Part shown: positions 1-7,835 of the stretch, piece after piece | Numbering within the stretch: position 1 is the stretch's first letter | Layout: the number at the start of each line of letters is the position of its first letter | Virus record (IMG/VR): IMGVR_UViG_3300048443_000082 | Coordinates: 1-38,654 of that record | Length of the DNA: 38,654 nt | Source of the DNA: a virus | Direction: 5' to 3' (one strand) | Program-made: the position numbers and the translations under genes | Notes under the pieces: generated by a model | Seen by the model: only the letters and a program-made list of their open reading frames with translations | Told to the model about the DNA's origin: nothing | Database searches by the model: none

Positions 1-2
1 AG

Positions 3-386
3 CATGGCTCTATCTACTTTAAAAATTTAATAATAGACTGCAACTATGAAGGGCAAGCGCCTTTAGACATAGATAGTGGTTTTATAGGTTATGCCCAGGG
101 TCCGGTTTCTGTATATTTTAACCAAACTGATTTAATTTTAAATGGACACCCTTTTGCTGTCACATTTGCAGGGTTTAGAGAAGTTCACCTTAATATGGCT
201 TTTGTTAAAGTTGAAACTTTAATATCAAATGATGAAACTAAGCTAATAAGGTCTAAGTCAGATAGCGACCCCGTGATATTCATTAATATGAAAAGTGCTA
301 TTTTTTCTGGCGAAGAAACGGCCATACCCAACCTGATACCTACGGATGTTGAACGTACTAACATCCTTTCCAATGTAAGGATATAA
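3..386 (+). CDS. Tail fibre or spike protein, C-terminal part (partial at window edge)
   Basis: The frame is open from the left edge to a TAA, giving about 127 residues of a longer protein; an internal ATG at 195 is not a convincing start. The residues are rich in Asn, Ile, Phe and Ser with alternating hydrophobic positions, as in beta-structured fibre tips. No family is recognised. Position supports the call: the baseplate and collar genes lie at the other end of the window and the sheath gene follows. The segment is visibly more AT-rich than the virion genes around it, which is common for exchanged receptor-binding modules. The role in host binding is inferred from position. Confidence 0.6.
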   Translation, partial: HGSIYFKNLIIDCNYEGQAPLDIDSGFIGYAQGPVSVYFNQTDLILNGHPFAVTFAGFREVHLNMAFVKVETLISNDETKLIRSKSDSDPVIFINMKSAIFSGEETAIPNLIPTDVERTNILSNVRI

Positions 387-389
387 AAA

Positions 390-851
390 ATGAAATTAAT
401 TAAAAATTTTGAAAGTCCTTATTTGTCTATGTTTAACGCTGATCTAGATGATTTCAAAAGGAACGGATTTTCAAAGTCTGATTTTGATAGTCATTTTATT
501 GATCAGCTTAAAAGCGAAAAGCTAAAGCAGTTTAACGCGGCAGCAGAACGGGAAATCCAGGCATTGATTAGCACCTACCCGCCCAGCGAGGTAACCAGTT
601 TTCACAAACAGGAAAACGAGGCCCGCGCCTGGCTGGCTGATGATACCGCCGCCACCCCGTTGTTGGATTCTCTGGCCACGACACGCGGCATGGATAAAGC
701 CACGCTGGTAAACAAAGTCATTGCCAAAGCCGATGCCTTTGCCCGGACCAGCGGGAAGATTATCGGCAAACGTCAAAAGCTGGAAGATGCCTTAACCGAC
801 CTGGCGGCAAGCAACGCCCCCGAAGATGCCTATCAGGCCCTGACCTGGTAA
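390..851 (+). CDS. Tail-fibre-associated protein (putative fibre assembly protein)
   Basis: A 153-aa protein starting 3 bases after the fibre stop. The C-terminal two thirds (about residues 50-150) resemble the helical tail of many phage fibre assembly proteins: a YPPSEVTSFHKQENEARAWL stretch, then a PLLDSL..TRG.DK segment and a helix. The N-terminal ~45 residues are AT-rich in DNA and unlike the rest, so the gene looks like a mosaic with its junction near 530-545. It probably helps fold or cap the neighbouring fibre. Function is inferred from position and the C-terminal pattern only. Confidence 0.5.
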   Translation: MKLIKNFESPYLSMFNADLDDFKRNGFSKSDFDSHFIDQLKSEKLKQFNAAAEREIQALISTYPPSEVTSFHKQENEARAWLADDTAATPLLDSLATTRGMDKATLVNKVIAKADAFARTSGKIIGKRQKLEDALTDLAASNAPEDAYQALTW

Positions 852-871
852 CCGACAAAATCAACAACCAA

Positions 872-896
872 CCCGGCCAGTGCGCCGGGTTTTTTT
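872..896 (+). terminator. Rho-independent terminator after the fibre genes
   Basis: A CCCGGC / GCCGGG stem with a 6-nt loop is followed directly by a run of seven T. It separates fibre and sheath transcripts. A GTG at 880 lies inside the hairpin and is not a credible start. Confidence 0.8.
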
Positions 897-909
897 ATGG
901 GAAAAAACT

Positions 910-2049
910 ATGTCCGATTATTTACATGGTGTTGAACAGTTCTTACTAGAAAACGCCGAGCGTCCTATTACGGTACTGGCCGCCTCTACCATTGGCCTGG
1001 TCGCCACCGCTGATGATGCCGACGAAACGGTGTTTCCGCTCAATGTGCCCACCCTGTGCAACAGCGAAAAGATGATCGCCAGTGCAGGCACTACCGGCAC
1101 CCTGGGCACGGCCCTGCGTGATATCTACCGCCAGACCGGGGTCGTTGTCGTGGTGGTGCGTGTCGAAGAAGGGATCGACGAGGCCGAAACTGTGGCCAAT
1201 GTCATTGGCGAAGTAGGGGCCGAAGGCGGCCTTTATACGGGCATCAATGCCCTGGTCGCCGCCGAAGCCAAAGTGGGGGTGCGGCCGCGTTTGTTGGTGG
1301 CCCCGGAATTTAGCCACCTAGTGGGCGTGGGTACCGAACTGGAAACCGTGGCCAAAAAGCTTAATGCCATTGCCATTGTGGATGGCACCGAATCGGGCTT
1401 TTCCAATGTCATTGCCGAGGCGGCCAACTTTGACGAAGTGCTGTTTGTTAATGGCGGGATTGAGGTGTACGACCCCGACGCGCAAACCACGGTTACGCGC
1501 AAGGCATCGGCCACGATAGCCGGTCACATTGTCCGGGTCGATAATGAGGAAGGGTACTGGAACTCGCCATCAAACCGCAAGATTTACGGGATCACGGGCA
1601 CCAGTGAGTTGGTGGATCATGCCATTGGTAGCAAAACCAGCATGGCCAACCAATACAACGCCAGCAACGTGTGTACCATCGTTAACCAGCAAGGCGGGTT
1701 TTTCTTTTGGGGTAACCGCCTGGCCAATGGCGGCTTGCTGACGCATCAGCGGGTGCGCTATATCGTGGGCGACTCCATTTTGTATGCACACCAGGAAATG
1801 CTGGACCGCAACGTGACGAAATCCTATGTCGAAGGGGTGAAAAACCGCGTTAACCGCTTGCTACGTCGCTTAATTGCCCGTGAAGTAATTTCAGGCGGTC
1901 AATGCTGGCTGGACCAGGAGTTAAACGTATCGGCTATTGGTACCGGCCAGGTGTACTGGGATTATGACCTGGGGCTGTTTGATGTGGCCGAGCGGATGAC
2001 GTTCCGCCAGTACGTCAATGACTCATATAACGAAGCGGTTTTTAATTAA
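910..2049 (+). CDS. FI: Contractile tail sheath protein (P2 FI family)
   Basis: A 379-aa protein from the ATG at 910 (MSDYLHGVEQF), with a GGGA Shine-Dalgarno a few bases upstream. It has the P2 FI-type layout: an N-terminal 'RPITVLAASTIGLVATADDA' segment, a domain exposing VVVVRVEEG, and a C-terminal domain ending in an R-A-E-R-M-T-F-like segment. FI subunits polymerise around the tube and contract during infection. Length matches P2 FI (about 395 aa). The tube gene follows 12 bases later. This family assignment makes the phage a myovirus. Confidence 0.93.
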   Translation: MSDYLHGVEQFLLENAERPITVLAASTIGLVATADDADETVFPLNVPTLCNSEKMIASAGTTGTLGTALRDIYRQTGVVVVVVRVEEGIDEAETVANVIGEVGAEGGLYTGINALVAAEAKVGVRPRLLVAPEFSHLVGVGTELETVAKKLNAIAIVDGTESGFSNVIAEAANFDEVLFVNGGIEVYDPDAQTTVTRKASATIAGHIVRVDNEEGYWNSPSNRKIYGITGTSELVDHAIGSKTSMANQYNASNVCTIVNQQGGFFFWGNRLANGGLLTHQRVRYIVGDSILYAHQEMLDRNVTKSYVEGVKNRVNRLLRRLIAREVISGGQCWLDQELNVSAIGTGQVYWDYDLGLFDVAERMTFRQYVNDSYNEAVFN

Positions 2050-2061
2050 GGAGAAGTCCCC

Positions 2062-2571
2062 ATGGCTCGATTGCCAAGTGTTTTACAAGATATGAACGCG
2101 TTTTTCCGTGATTCATCCTATGCCGGACAGTGTAACACCGTGACCCTGCCCACGGTGGCGGTGAAGACCGCCGACTTTGTTATGGCCGGGGTGGGCGGTG
2201 ATATGCAAAAAGGCTTAAACAAGCTGGAAGCGATGGAATCCACGGTCACGATCTCAAACTATGCCCCGCGCATCATTGGGCTGTTAGGCTCCAATGATAG
2301 CCGTGATGAGGTAATGACCTTTCGCGGCGCGCTGGATGATGACGGCACCATCCGCACGGTGATTGTGCGCCAGCAAGGCTTATGGAAGCAAATGGAGTTT
2401 AACGAGTGGGCACCAGAGAGTGAAGGCACTAACCAATTTACTATCTCAGTAGAAATGTTTGAGCTGGAAATTGACGGCCAGGAAGTCATCCACGTTGACA
2501 AGATGAACAATGTTTTCCGGGTGAACGGGGTAGACCGTAACGCGGCTATTCGTTCGGCCCTGGCGCAATAA
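2062..2571 (+). CDS. FII: Major tail tube protein (P2 FII family)
   Basis: A 169-aa protein with the P2 FII hallmarks: MARLPSVLQDMNAFF at the N-terminus, a 'GGDMQKGLNKLEAMESTVTISNYAP' region, and a C-terminal EVIHVDKMNNVFRVNGVD segment. It builds the inner tube through which DNA passes. Length matches P2 FII (about 172 aa). A strong AAGGAG lies just before the ATG. Co-transcribed with the sheath gene, then cut off by a terminator. Confidence 0.93.
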   Translation: MARLPSVLQDMNAFFRDSSYAGQCNTVTLPTVAVKTADFVMAGVGGDMQKGLNKLEAMESTVTISNYAPRIIGLLGSNDSRDEVMTFRGALDDDGTIRTVIVRQQGLWKQMEFNEWAPESEGTNQFTISVEMFELEIDGQEVIHVDKMNNVFRVNGVDRNAAIRSALAQ

Positions 2572-2581
2572 CCCCACTGTG

Positions 2582-2609
2582 GCCGCCCCAATAACGGGCG
2601 GCTTTTCTT
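2582..2609 (+). terminator. Terminator after the tail tube gene
   Basis: A GCCGCCC / GGGCGGC stem with a 7-nt loop and a TTTTC tract. It probably keeps the highly expressed sheath and tube message separate from the chaperone and tape measure genes. Confidence 0.8.
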
Positions 2610-2662
2610 TATCTCATTAAATCATCATTTATTTAATTCTTTATAATTAGGAAGGCACACCC

Positions 2663-2911
2663 ATGGTTACATTATCTAAACCAATTAAGCGCGGCGACAA
2701 AGAAATTACCGAAATCAGCTTGCGCGAACCCACCGCCGGAGAGCTTCGCGGCCTGGATAACTTTGATGTCATGCGTATGAACGTAACCGCGCACCGGGCG
2801 TTAATCCCGCGTATCAGCGAATTAACGGCTAATGAATTTGACCAGCTACCGCCCAAAGACCTGATCGCCATCCAAAGCGAGGTGGTCGGTTTTTTCACAG
2901 GGACGGAATAA
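2663..2911 (+). CDS. E: Tail assembly chaperone E (P2 gpE family)
   Basis: An 82-aa protein of the phage tail assembly chaperone family, with the recognisable 'ISLREPTAGELRGLD' and 'ISELTANEFDQLPPKDLIAI' segments. P2 gpE is made alone and as an E+E' frameshift product; both are thought to load the tape measure before tube assembly. A T TTT TTC heptamer lies in the right frame five codons before the stop. Preceded by an AT-rich leader with an AGGAAG Shine-Dalgarno. Confidence 0.88.
   Translation: MVTLSKPIKRGDKEITEISLREPTAGELRGLDNFDVMRMNVTAHRALIPRISELTANEFDQLPPKDLIAIQSEVVGFFTGTE
2890..2896 (+). other. Slippery heptamer T TTT TTC for -1 frameshift
   Basis: The zero-frame codons read GGT TTT TTC, so the heptamer fits X XXY YYZ exactly. 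Both tRNAs can re-pair on TTT TTT after slipping back one base. P2 uses a related T6G site at the same point in E. Confidence 0.8.
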
Positions 2912-3075
2912 GCGTTCCGCGTGATGTAATGGAAGCGGAGGCGGACATTTACCTGGTGTTTACCGGGTTTAACGCCGACACTACCGCCCCAATGCGCCTT
3001 GATGAGTTGATGAAGTGGCACGCCATCGCCGTTAAACGCCACCAACAAGGCCAAGAAAATAACCACGCCGGGTAG
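2896..3075 (+). CDS. E': E' extension, made as E+E' by -1 ribosomal frameshifting
   Basis: After a -1 slip at 2890-2896, translation continues for 59 codons to TAG at 3073, giving a 137-aa E+E' product (P2 E+E' is about 142 aa). The extension has the GpE' pattern: 'EAEADIYLVFTGFNADTTAP' followed by LDELMKWHAIAVKRH. It overlaps the end of E, has no good start of its own, and lies just before the tape measure gene, the same arrangement as P2. Confidence 0.85.
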   Translation, partial: HRDGISVPRDVMEAEADIYLVFTGFNADTTAPMRLDELMKWHAIAVKRHQQGQENNHAG

Positions 3076-3097
3076 CCGATAAGGCCCCGGCTTTTTT
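3067..3097 (+). terminator. Terminator overlapping the end of E'
   Basis: A GCCGGG / CCCGGC stem followed by six T. The stem starts inside the last E' codons and lies 12 bases upstream of the tape measure start, so it may attenuate rather than fully stop read-through. Confidence 0.65.
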
Positions 3098-3108
3098 GTG
3101 GGGGCCGC

Positions 3109-5949
3109 ATGGCTGATAAAAACCTACGCTTAAATATGATCATGTCCATGGTGGATAAGCTGACCACCCCGGCGCAAAAAGTCACCAAACAGACCGACGC
3201 CATGGCCACGAAAATAAAGGCCACTCAGCAGGAGTTAACCCGGTTAGGGGCCACCAATAAAGACATTGAACATTTTCGGGAATTGAAAAAACACGCGTCG
3301 GCCACCGAACAGGCCCTGGATACAGCCAAAAAGCAGACCGCCGCGCTGGGCGTCCAGCTAAAAAATACCGCCAATCCGACCCGCAAAATGACGCGGGAGT
3401 TTGAAAAGGCCACCGCCGAGGTGCGCCGGTTGGAATCGGTTCAGCAAAAAGAGCGCCAGGAACTGCAGGCGATGCGCACGACCCTGGACAAAGCCGGGGT
3501 GTCTACGCGTAACCTGAGCAAAGCGACCCGAGATATTCAAACCCAAAGCACCCGGTATACTCAGCAGCTAACGAAGCAGCGCAACGAACTGGAAGCGGTG
3601 ACCGCGCGCCAGGCCAAGTTAAATAAAATCACCGACCGTAACAAAAATATCCGCTCTAATGCCATGGGGGACGCCATCGGGGTGGGGGCGGCGCTGTATG
3701 CCGCCGAGCGATTAACCGCCGCGTATGGGGATGTCGCCAACGCCCAGGGCGAAATCGGCTCACTGGGGGTAAGCAGTAAAGGCATTGACGCCATTACCAA
3801 GTCGGCCCGTGATTTTTCCAATCAATGGGCCGGGACCACCCAGGCGGATTTTATCCGCGCCTCTTATGATATTAAGTCGGGGATCTCGACCCTGGGCGAT
3901 GAAGCCGTGGGCGAGTTTACCCGGATTGCGGCGCTGACCGCCGGGGCCACAAAGTCGGCCACCGGAGAAATGACCAGCCTGTTTGCCTCTGGTTACGGGA
4001 TTTACCGCAAGCAGTTTGACCAATTTGCCGCCGGTACCATAGAGGGCTGGAACCAGCTATCTGCAGAAGAAAGAGACATTAAATTTGGTGAGTATTTCAG
4101 CGCCGGTATTGCATCGAGCGTAAAGGCATTTAAAACCGACGGCCAGCAAATGAGCGCGGCGATTTCTAATCTGGGCGCGGCGGCAACATCGGCCAATGTC
4201 CCGTTTGCCGAGCAGCTATCTATTTTAGGCCAGTTACAGGCCACCATGGGCGGCAGTGAAGCGGCCACCAAGTACCGGGCGTTTTTGTCCAGCGCGGCCA
4301 AGGCGTCGGACGAATTGGGCCTGTCCTTTACCGATGCTAATAATAATTTGCGTGATATGCCGGATATTTTGGAGCAGCTACGCGACAAATACGGCGACAC
4401 CATCGACGCGGTGGAAGAACAGGAGCTTAAAAAAGCGTTTGGCACCGATGAAGCCATCGGCTTAATCAAATTGTTGTACCCGGAAGTGGACCAGCTACGG
4501 CAAAACATCGACGGGATGAACGGGTCGCTGTCAAAAGGTACGGCGGTGACCGAAGATATGGCCAAGACCATTTTAAAAGGTCCTGGTCAGGCATTGCCGC
4601 TGATGATGCAGCAGATCAGCAATATGACGGTGGCCATCGGCGGGCTATTGGCCCCGGCCATGATGGGGATCGCCGGTTTCGCCGGGGATGCCGCCATGGC
4701 CATATCCAGTTTTACCGAGCAATTCCCTTTGCTGTCCAAAATGCTGGGCTTTGCGGTGGTGGGGCTGGTAGGGCTAAAAGCGGCCAGCGTGGTATCCAGG
4801 GTGGCTTTTTCGCTGTTTTCTGATGCCATGGTCTTTGGCAGTAAAGTAACGGCGCTGTTTAATCTGACCACCTTAAAAAGCAACGCCCTGTTAGCGGTAA
4901 GCCGTGTACGCGCCCTGGCGGTGACATCGGGCATTGTGGCGATGGCAGCAGCCCAAAAGGCGGTGGCCGCCAGTACCGCCGTGATGACGGCCGCCCAATG
5001 GGCCTTTAATGTGGCCTTGTCGGCCAATCCTATTGGTCTGGTGATTGTGGCTATCATGGGCCTGGTGGCGGCGGCGGCCCTGGTGATCAAACACTGGGAC
5101 AGCGTAAAAGGCTTTTTTGCCGGGCTGTGGGATTCAGTGACCAATATCTTTAGCCAGGCATGGGGGAACTTTAAAGAGATCCTTTCTTACACCCCATTAG
5201 GGTGGCTGATGTCGGGCTGGTCGGGGGTAACCGATTTTTTCACCGGGATTTGGCAAAGCGTAAAAAGCACCGTAACCGGCTTTTTTACCTGGGTAGAGGG
5301 CATCATCGGCTTTAATCCGCTTAGTGCGTTTACAGAAGCCTGGTCGGGAGTGACCGATTTTTTTGCCGGTATCTGGCAAAGCGTAAAAAGCACCGTAACC
5401 GGCTTTTTTGCCTGGGTAGAGGACATCATCGGCTTTAATCCGCTGACAGTGATCACCGAAGCCTGGTCAGGAATTTTTGACTTTTTCGGCGGCCTGTTTG
5501 GCGGCATAAAATCCAGCTTAGGCGGGGTGACTAAGTGGCTAACCGACACGTTGCTAAACCCAATCAGCGCCATCAAAGACACCCTGGGCGGCGTCTGGGA
5601 TAGCCTGTTTGGGGAAGATAAAGACGTAACGGTTAATAGCCAGGTTAAAGCGGTGACCGCTCCGGCGGTGGCGGCGGTGCCTTCGCTGACCAATCCCCAG
5701 GCCCCGGCCCCGGCCACCGGTGACGATATGGCGGCCCCCGCGTCGGTCCCAGGACCCCGCGCAGCGGCCACCGGTTTGGTGACGCCGGGCGGGCAATCAT
5801 CGGTGCAATACACCTACACCTATGGCGATATTGTGGTGCAAGCCCAGCCGGGCGACAGCGCCCAGGATATTGCCGAAGAAGTGCGCCGCCAACTGCAAAG
5901 CCGGGAACGGGCGACCCAGCAGCGCACCCGTGGCCGCTTAGGCGATTAA
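3109..5949 (+). CDS. T: Tail tape measure protein (P2 gpT family)
   Basis: A 946-aa protein, the longest in the window. Residues 1-180 are charged, Gln/Lys-rich coiled coil. A TP901/T-type domain follows (about 190-480; 'GSLGVSSKGIDAITKSARDF' and 'ISNLGAAATSANVPFAEQLS'). Hydrophobic stretches of transmembrane character lie around 500-650. A 41-residue tandem repeat then occurs, and the C-terminus is Pro/Ala-rich, ending in a short basic helix. It sets tail length and is ejected with the DNA. Position after E/E' matches P2. Confidence 0.9.
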   Translation: MADKNLRLNMIMSMVDKLTTPAQKVTKQTDAMATKIKATQQELTRLGATNKDIEHFRELKKHASATEQALDTAKKQTAALGVQLKNTANPTRKMTREFEKATAEVRRLESVQQKERQELQAMRTTLDKAGVSTRNLSKATRDIQTQSTRYTQQLTKQRNELEAVTARQAKLNKITDRNKNIRSNAMGDAIGVGAALYAAERLTAAYGDVANAQGEIGSLGVSSKGIDAITKSARDFSNQWAGTTQADFIRASYDIKSGISTLGDEAVGEFTRIAALTAGATKSATGEMTSLFASGYGIYRKQFDQFAAGTIEGWNQLSAEERDIKFGEYFSAGIASSVKAFKTDGQQMSAAISNLGAAATSANVPFAEQLSILGQLQATMGGSEAATKYRAFLSSAAKASDELGLSFTDANNNLRDMPDILEQLRDKYGDTIDAVEEQELKKAFGTDEAIGLIKLLYPEVDQLRQNIDGMNGSLSKGTAVTEDMAKTILKGPGQALPLMMQQISNMTVAIGGLLAPAMMGIAGFAGDAAMAISSFTEQFPLLSKMLGFAVVGLVGLKAASVVSRVAFSLFSDAMVFGSKVTALFNLTTLKSNALLAVSRVRALAVTSGIVAMAAAQKAVAASTAVMTAAQWAFNVALSANPIGLVIVAIMGLVAAAALVIKHWDSVKGFFAGLWDSVTNIFSQAWGNFKEILSYTPLGWLMSGWSGVTDFFTGIWQSVKSTVTGFFTWVEGIIGFNPLSAFTEAWSGVTDFFAGIWQSVKSTVTGFFAWVEDIIGFNPLTVITEAWSGIFDFFGGLFGGIKSSLGGVTKWLTDTLLNPISAIKDTLGGVWDSLFGEDKDVTVNSQVKAVTAPAVAAVPSLTNPQAPAPATGDDMAAPASVPGPRAAATGLVTPGGQSSVQYTYTYGDIVVQAQPGDSAQDIAEEVRRQLQSRERATQQRTRGRLGD
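5215..5460 (+). repeat. 123-bp tandem repeat inside the tape measure gene
   Basis: Two nearly identical 41-codon units, at 5215-5337 and 5338-5460, each with SGVTDFF.GIWQSVKSTVTGFF.WVE.IIGFNPL, followed by a partial third unit (AWSGIFDFF). Copy changes would lengthen or shorten the ruler by whole units. Confidence 0.85.
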
Positions 5950-5963
5950 AAAAGGAAGACACT

Positions 5964-6389
5964 ATGGCTACCATTATGATGTCGTTGGGCGGGTTTAAAT
6001 TTGGTTTATCTACTGTGCAATATCAGGAGTTAACCACAAACCTGGCCTGGCGCTGGCAGAAAAAAGACCGTTACAACCGCGCCCCGGCCCTGCAGTACCA
6101 GGGCCGGGATGCCCGGACCCATACCTTTAAAATAACCGTGTTTCCTGACAAGGCCGCCGATTTAACCCGGTTTAGCCAGTTGGAAGACCTGGCCAGCAAG
6201 GGCCGCCCGGTGCGCCTGGTGTCGGGCGGGTCGGTGTCGGTCGATGGGGCGTTGATGCCATCCGGTACCGACCTGGGCCGGTATGCCATTACGTCGCTCA
6301 GTGTTGGGAAAAGCCAATTTATGGCCGATGGCGTGGCCCTGCAGCAAACCGCCACGTTAACCATTACCGAATACGGCGAGGATGTATGA
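5964..6389 (+). CDS. U: Tail protein U (P2 gpU family)
   Basis: A 141-aa protein with the gpU opening 'MMSLGGFKFGLSTVQYQELT' followed by a W-rich strand and the TFKITVFPDKAADL segment. P2 gpU is needed for tail assembly and precedes X and D, as here. A GGAAG Shine-Dalgarno precedes the ATG. Its end overlaps the X start by 4 bases (ATGA), which suggests translational coupling. Confidence 0.9.
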   Translation: MATIMMSLGGFKFGLSTVQYQELTTNLAWRWQKKDRYNRAPALQYQGRDARTHTFKITVFPDKAADLTRFSQLEDLASKGRPVRLVSGGSVSVDGALMPSGTDLGRYAITSLSVGKSQFMADGVALQQTATLTITEYGEDV

Positions 6390-6601
6390 ACGACCAAGTA
6401 ACCTACACCACCAAAACCGGGGATATGCTGGATAAGGTATGTTGGGACTATTACGGCGCGCGCGCCGGAGCGTATGAAAAGGTGCTGGCCGCTAACCCGA
6501 CTCTGGCCCGGCGCGGCCCGGTCCTGCCCGCCGGTTTGGTGCTGGTTATGCCGGATATCCCGGCCCAGGAACAAGCCGGGACCATATCGCTATGGGATTA
6601 A
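6386..6601 (+). CDS. X: Tail protein X, LysM-like (P2 gpX family)
   Basis: A 71-aa protein with the LysM-type fold pattern: TKTGDMLDKVCWDYYG, then YEKVLAANPTLA, then LPAGLVLVMPDI. P2 gpX is a small tail protein essential for assembly. It starts within the U stop codon and ends 4 bases before D. Confidence 0.88.
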   Translation: MNDQVTYTTKTGDMLDKVCWDYYGARAGAYEKVLAANPTLARRGPVLPAGLVLVMPDIPAQEQAGTISLWD

Positions 6602-6604
6602 GTT

Positions 6605-7579
6605 ATGTTGGAAGCTGATTATAAAGTTTTGGCAGATGGCCAGGATATTACCGCGAAAATCCGCGACCGCTTGTTAAGCTTGACGGTCCACGATGCCAGC
6701 GGGCTAGAGTCGGACACCCTGACCCTGGTGCTGGATAACCGGGACCTGGCCATTGCGTTTCCGGCCACCGGGGCCGCGTTGCAAGTGTGGATAGGCTACA
6801 AACAACAGCCGTTAACGTTTAAAGGTGTGTATCAGGTCGATGAACTGGAAGACACATTGGACACGGACGAGTTAACTATCCATGCCAAAGCGGCGCGCAT
6901 GAAAGGCAGTTTAAAGGCCCCTAAAGACGCCAGCTATGATGATATTAGTTTTGGTGATTTGGTGGCGCAGATAGCGGGCGAGCATGGGTATGACTCCGCT
7001 ATTAATGACGAACTGGCCCCGGTCATGTTTACCCATATTGACCAAAAGGGCGAAAGCGACCTGAATCTGTTAAGCCGGTTGGCCAAGGAGCATAACGCTA
7101 TCGCCAAGCCGGTTAACGATAAACTGGTGGTCATTCCCAAAAGCCTGGCCAAAAGCGTTAGTGGGCAGCCCTTACCGGCGCTGACTATCTCTGACCGGGC
7201 AAACAGCAGCGGCCGGGTGTCTATCCATGAGCGGACCGATTACCAGGCGGTGACCGCCTACTGGTTTGATGAAGCCAACCAACAGCGTGTGGCGGTGACC
7301 CAGGGAGAGGGGCAGCCGGTGTATGTCATGCGGGACAATTTCACGGACAAAGACAAAGCAAGCAGCGCGGCAAAAGGCAAGCTAGAAGACCTTCGCCGTG
7401 GTAAATCGAGCCTGACCCTGACGCGGCCGCTGACCCCGGCCATGATGCCCGAAGGGGTGATCACCTTGACAAAGCACAAGCCCAGCGCCAATGGTGCCTG
7501 GATTGTCGAAGAAGTGGATCACGTTATCGGGGGCGGGGGCGTGTCGTCTACGTCGGCCCGGTGTGTCACTAAAGAATAA
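6605..7579 (+). CDS. D: Tail protein D, baseplate hub (P2 gpD family)
   Basis: A 324-aa protein of the phage late-control D / gp27-like hub family: 'DASGLESDTLTLVLDNRD' near residue 35, 'LQVWIGYKQQPLTFKGVYQV' and a C-terminal VDHVIGGGGVSSTSARC segment. Length and position match P2 gpD, which forms the hub holding the gpV spike. It is the last virion gene before the divergent regulatory block. Confidence 0.9.
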   Translation: MLEADYKVLADGQDITAKIRDRLLSLTVHDASGLESDTLTLVLDNRDLAIAFPATGAALQVWIGYKQQPLTFKGVYQVDELEDTLDTDELTIHAKAARMKGSLKAPKDASYDDISFGDLVAQIAGEHGYDSAINDELAPVMFTHIDQKGESDLNLLSRLAKEHNAIAKPVNDKLVVIPKSLAKSVSGQPLPALTISDRANSSGRVSIHERTDYQAVTAYWFDEANQQRVAVTQGEGQPVYVMRDNFTDKDKASSAAKGKLEDLRRGKSSLTLTRPLTPAMMPEGVITLTKHKPSANGAWIVEEVDHVIGGGGVSSTSARCVTKE

Positions 7580-7656
7580 ATGATATTCGCTATTTTCGGC
7601 GTTACTCTTTATAACCTGTAGGGTAAACATAAGATTAATTGCAAGGAATTATAAAT

Positions 7657-7803
7657 ATGAAAAAACTAACCATCGCCCTTATTATGTCGTTGTCTGCTAT
7701 CTCATTTGGCGCGTATGCCGGGCCGGATGAAAAAGAAGAAAAAGCCGAGCCGATAATTATCTGGCCGCTGTCCTTTCCTAAGCCTGGGCCAATCCGGGTA
7801 TAA
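7657..7803 (+). CDS. Small exported peptide (48 aa)
   Basis: MKKLTIALIMSLSAISFGAYA is a good Sec signal peptide (two Lys, hydrophobic core, AYA cleavage motif). About 27 mature residues follow: acidic/basic (DEKEEKAE), then a Pro- and Trp-containing tail. An AAGGAA Shine-Dalgarno lies 8 bases upstream and a perfect stem-loop follows the stop. No known family. It could be a periplasmic lysogenic-conversion peptide; that is a guess from position. Confidence 0.6.
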   Translation: MKKLTIALIMSLSAISFGAYAGPDEKEEKAEPIIIWPLSFPKPGPIRV

Positions 7804-7813
7804 CAGACAACCA

Positions 7814-7835
7814 GCAAGGCCGATAGCGGCCTTGC
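7814..7835. terminator. Bidirectional stem-loop between convergent genes
   Basis: GCAAGGCC / GGCCTTGC, a perfect 8-bp stem with a 6-nt loop, separates the plus-strand exported peptide from the end of the minus-strand membrane protein. T-richness is weak on both sides. Confidence 0.6.

Noticed and set aside
880-909. GTG at 880 as the sheath start
   Set aside because: It lies inside a terminator hairpin; the ATG at 910 has a Shine-Dalgarno and gives the family-typical N-terminus.
3561-5813. Long open frames on the minus strand inside the tape measure gene (up to 208 codons)
   Set aside because: They lie opposite a clear P2 gpT-type protein, have low-complexity Ala/Pro/Thr translations and no Shine-Dalgarno; shadows of codon bias.
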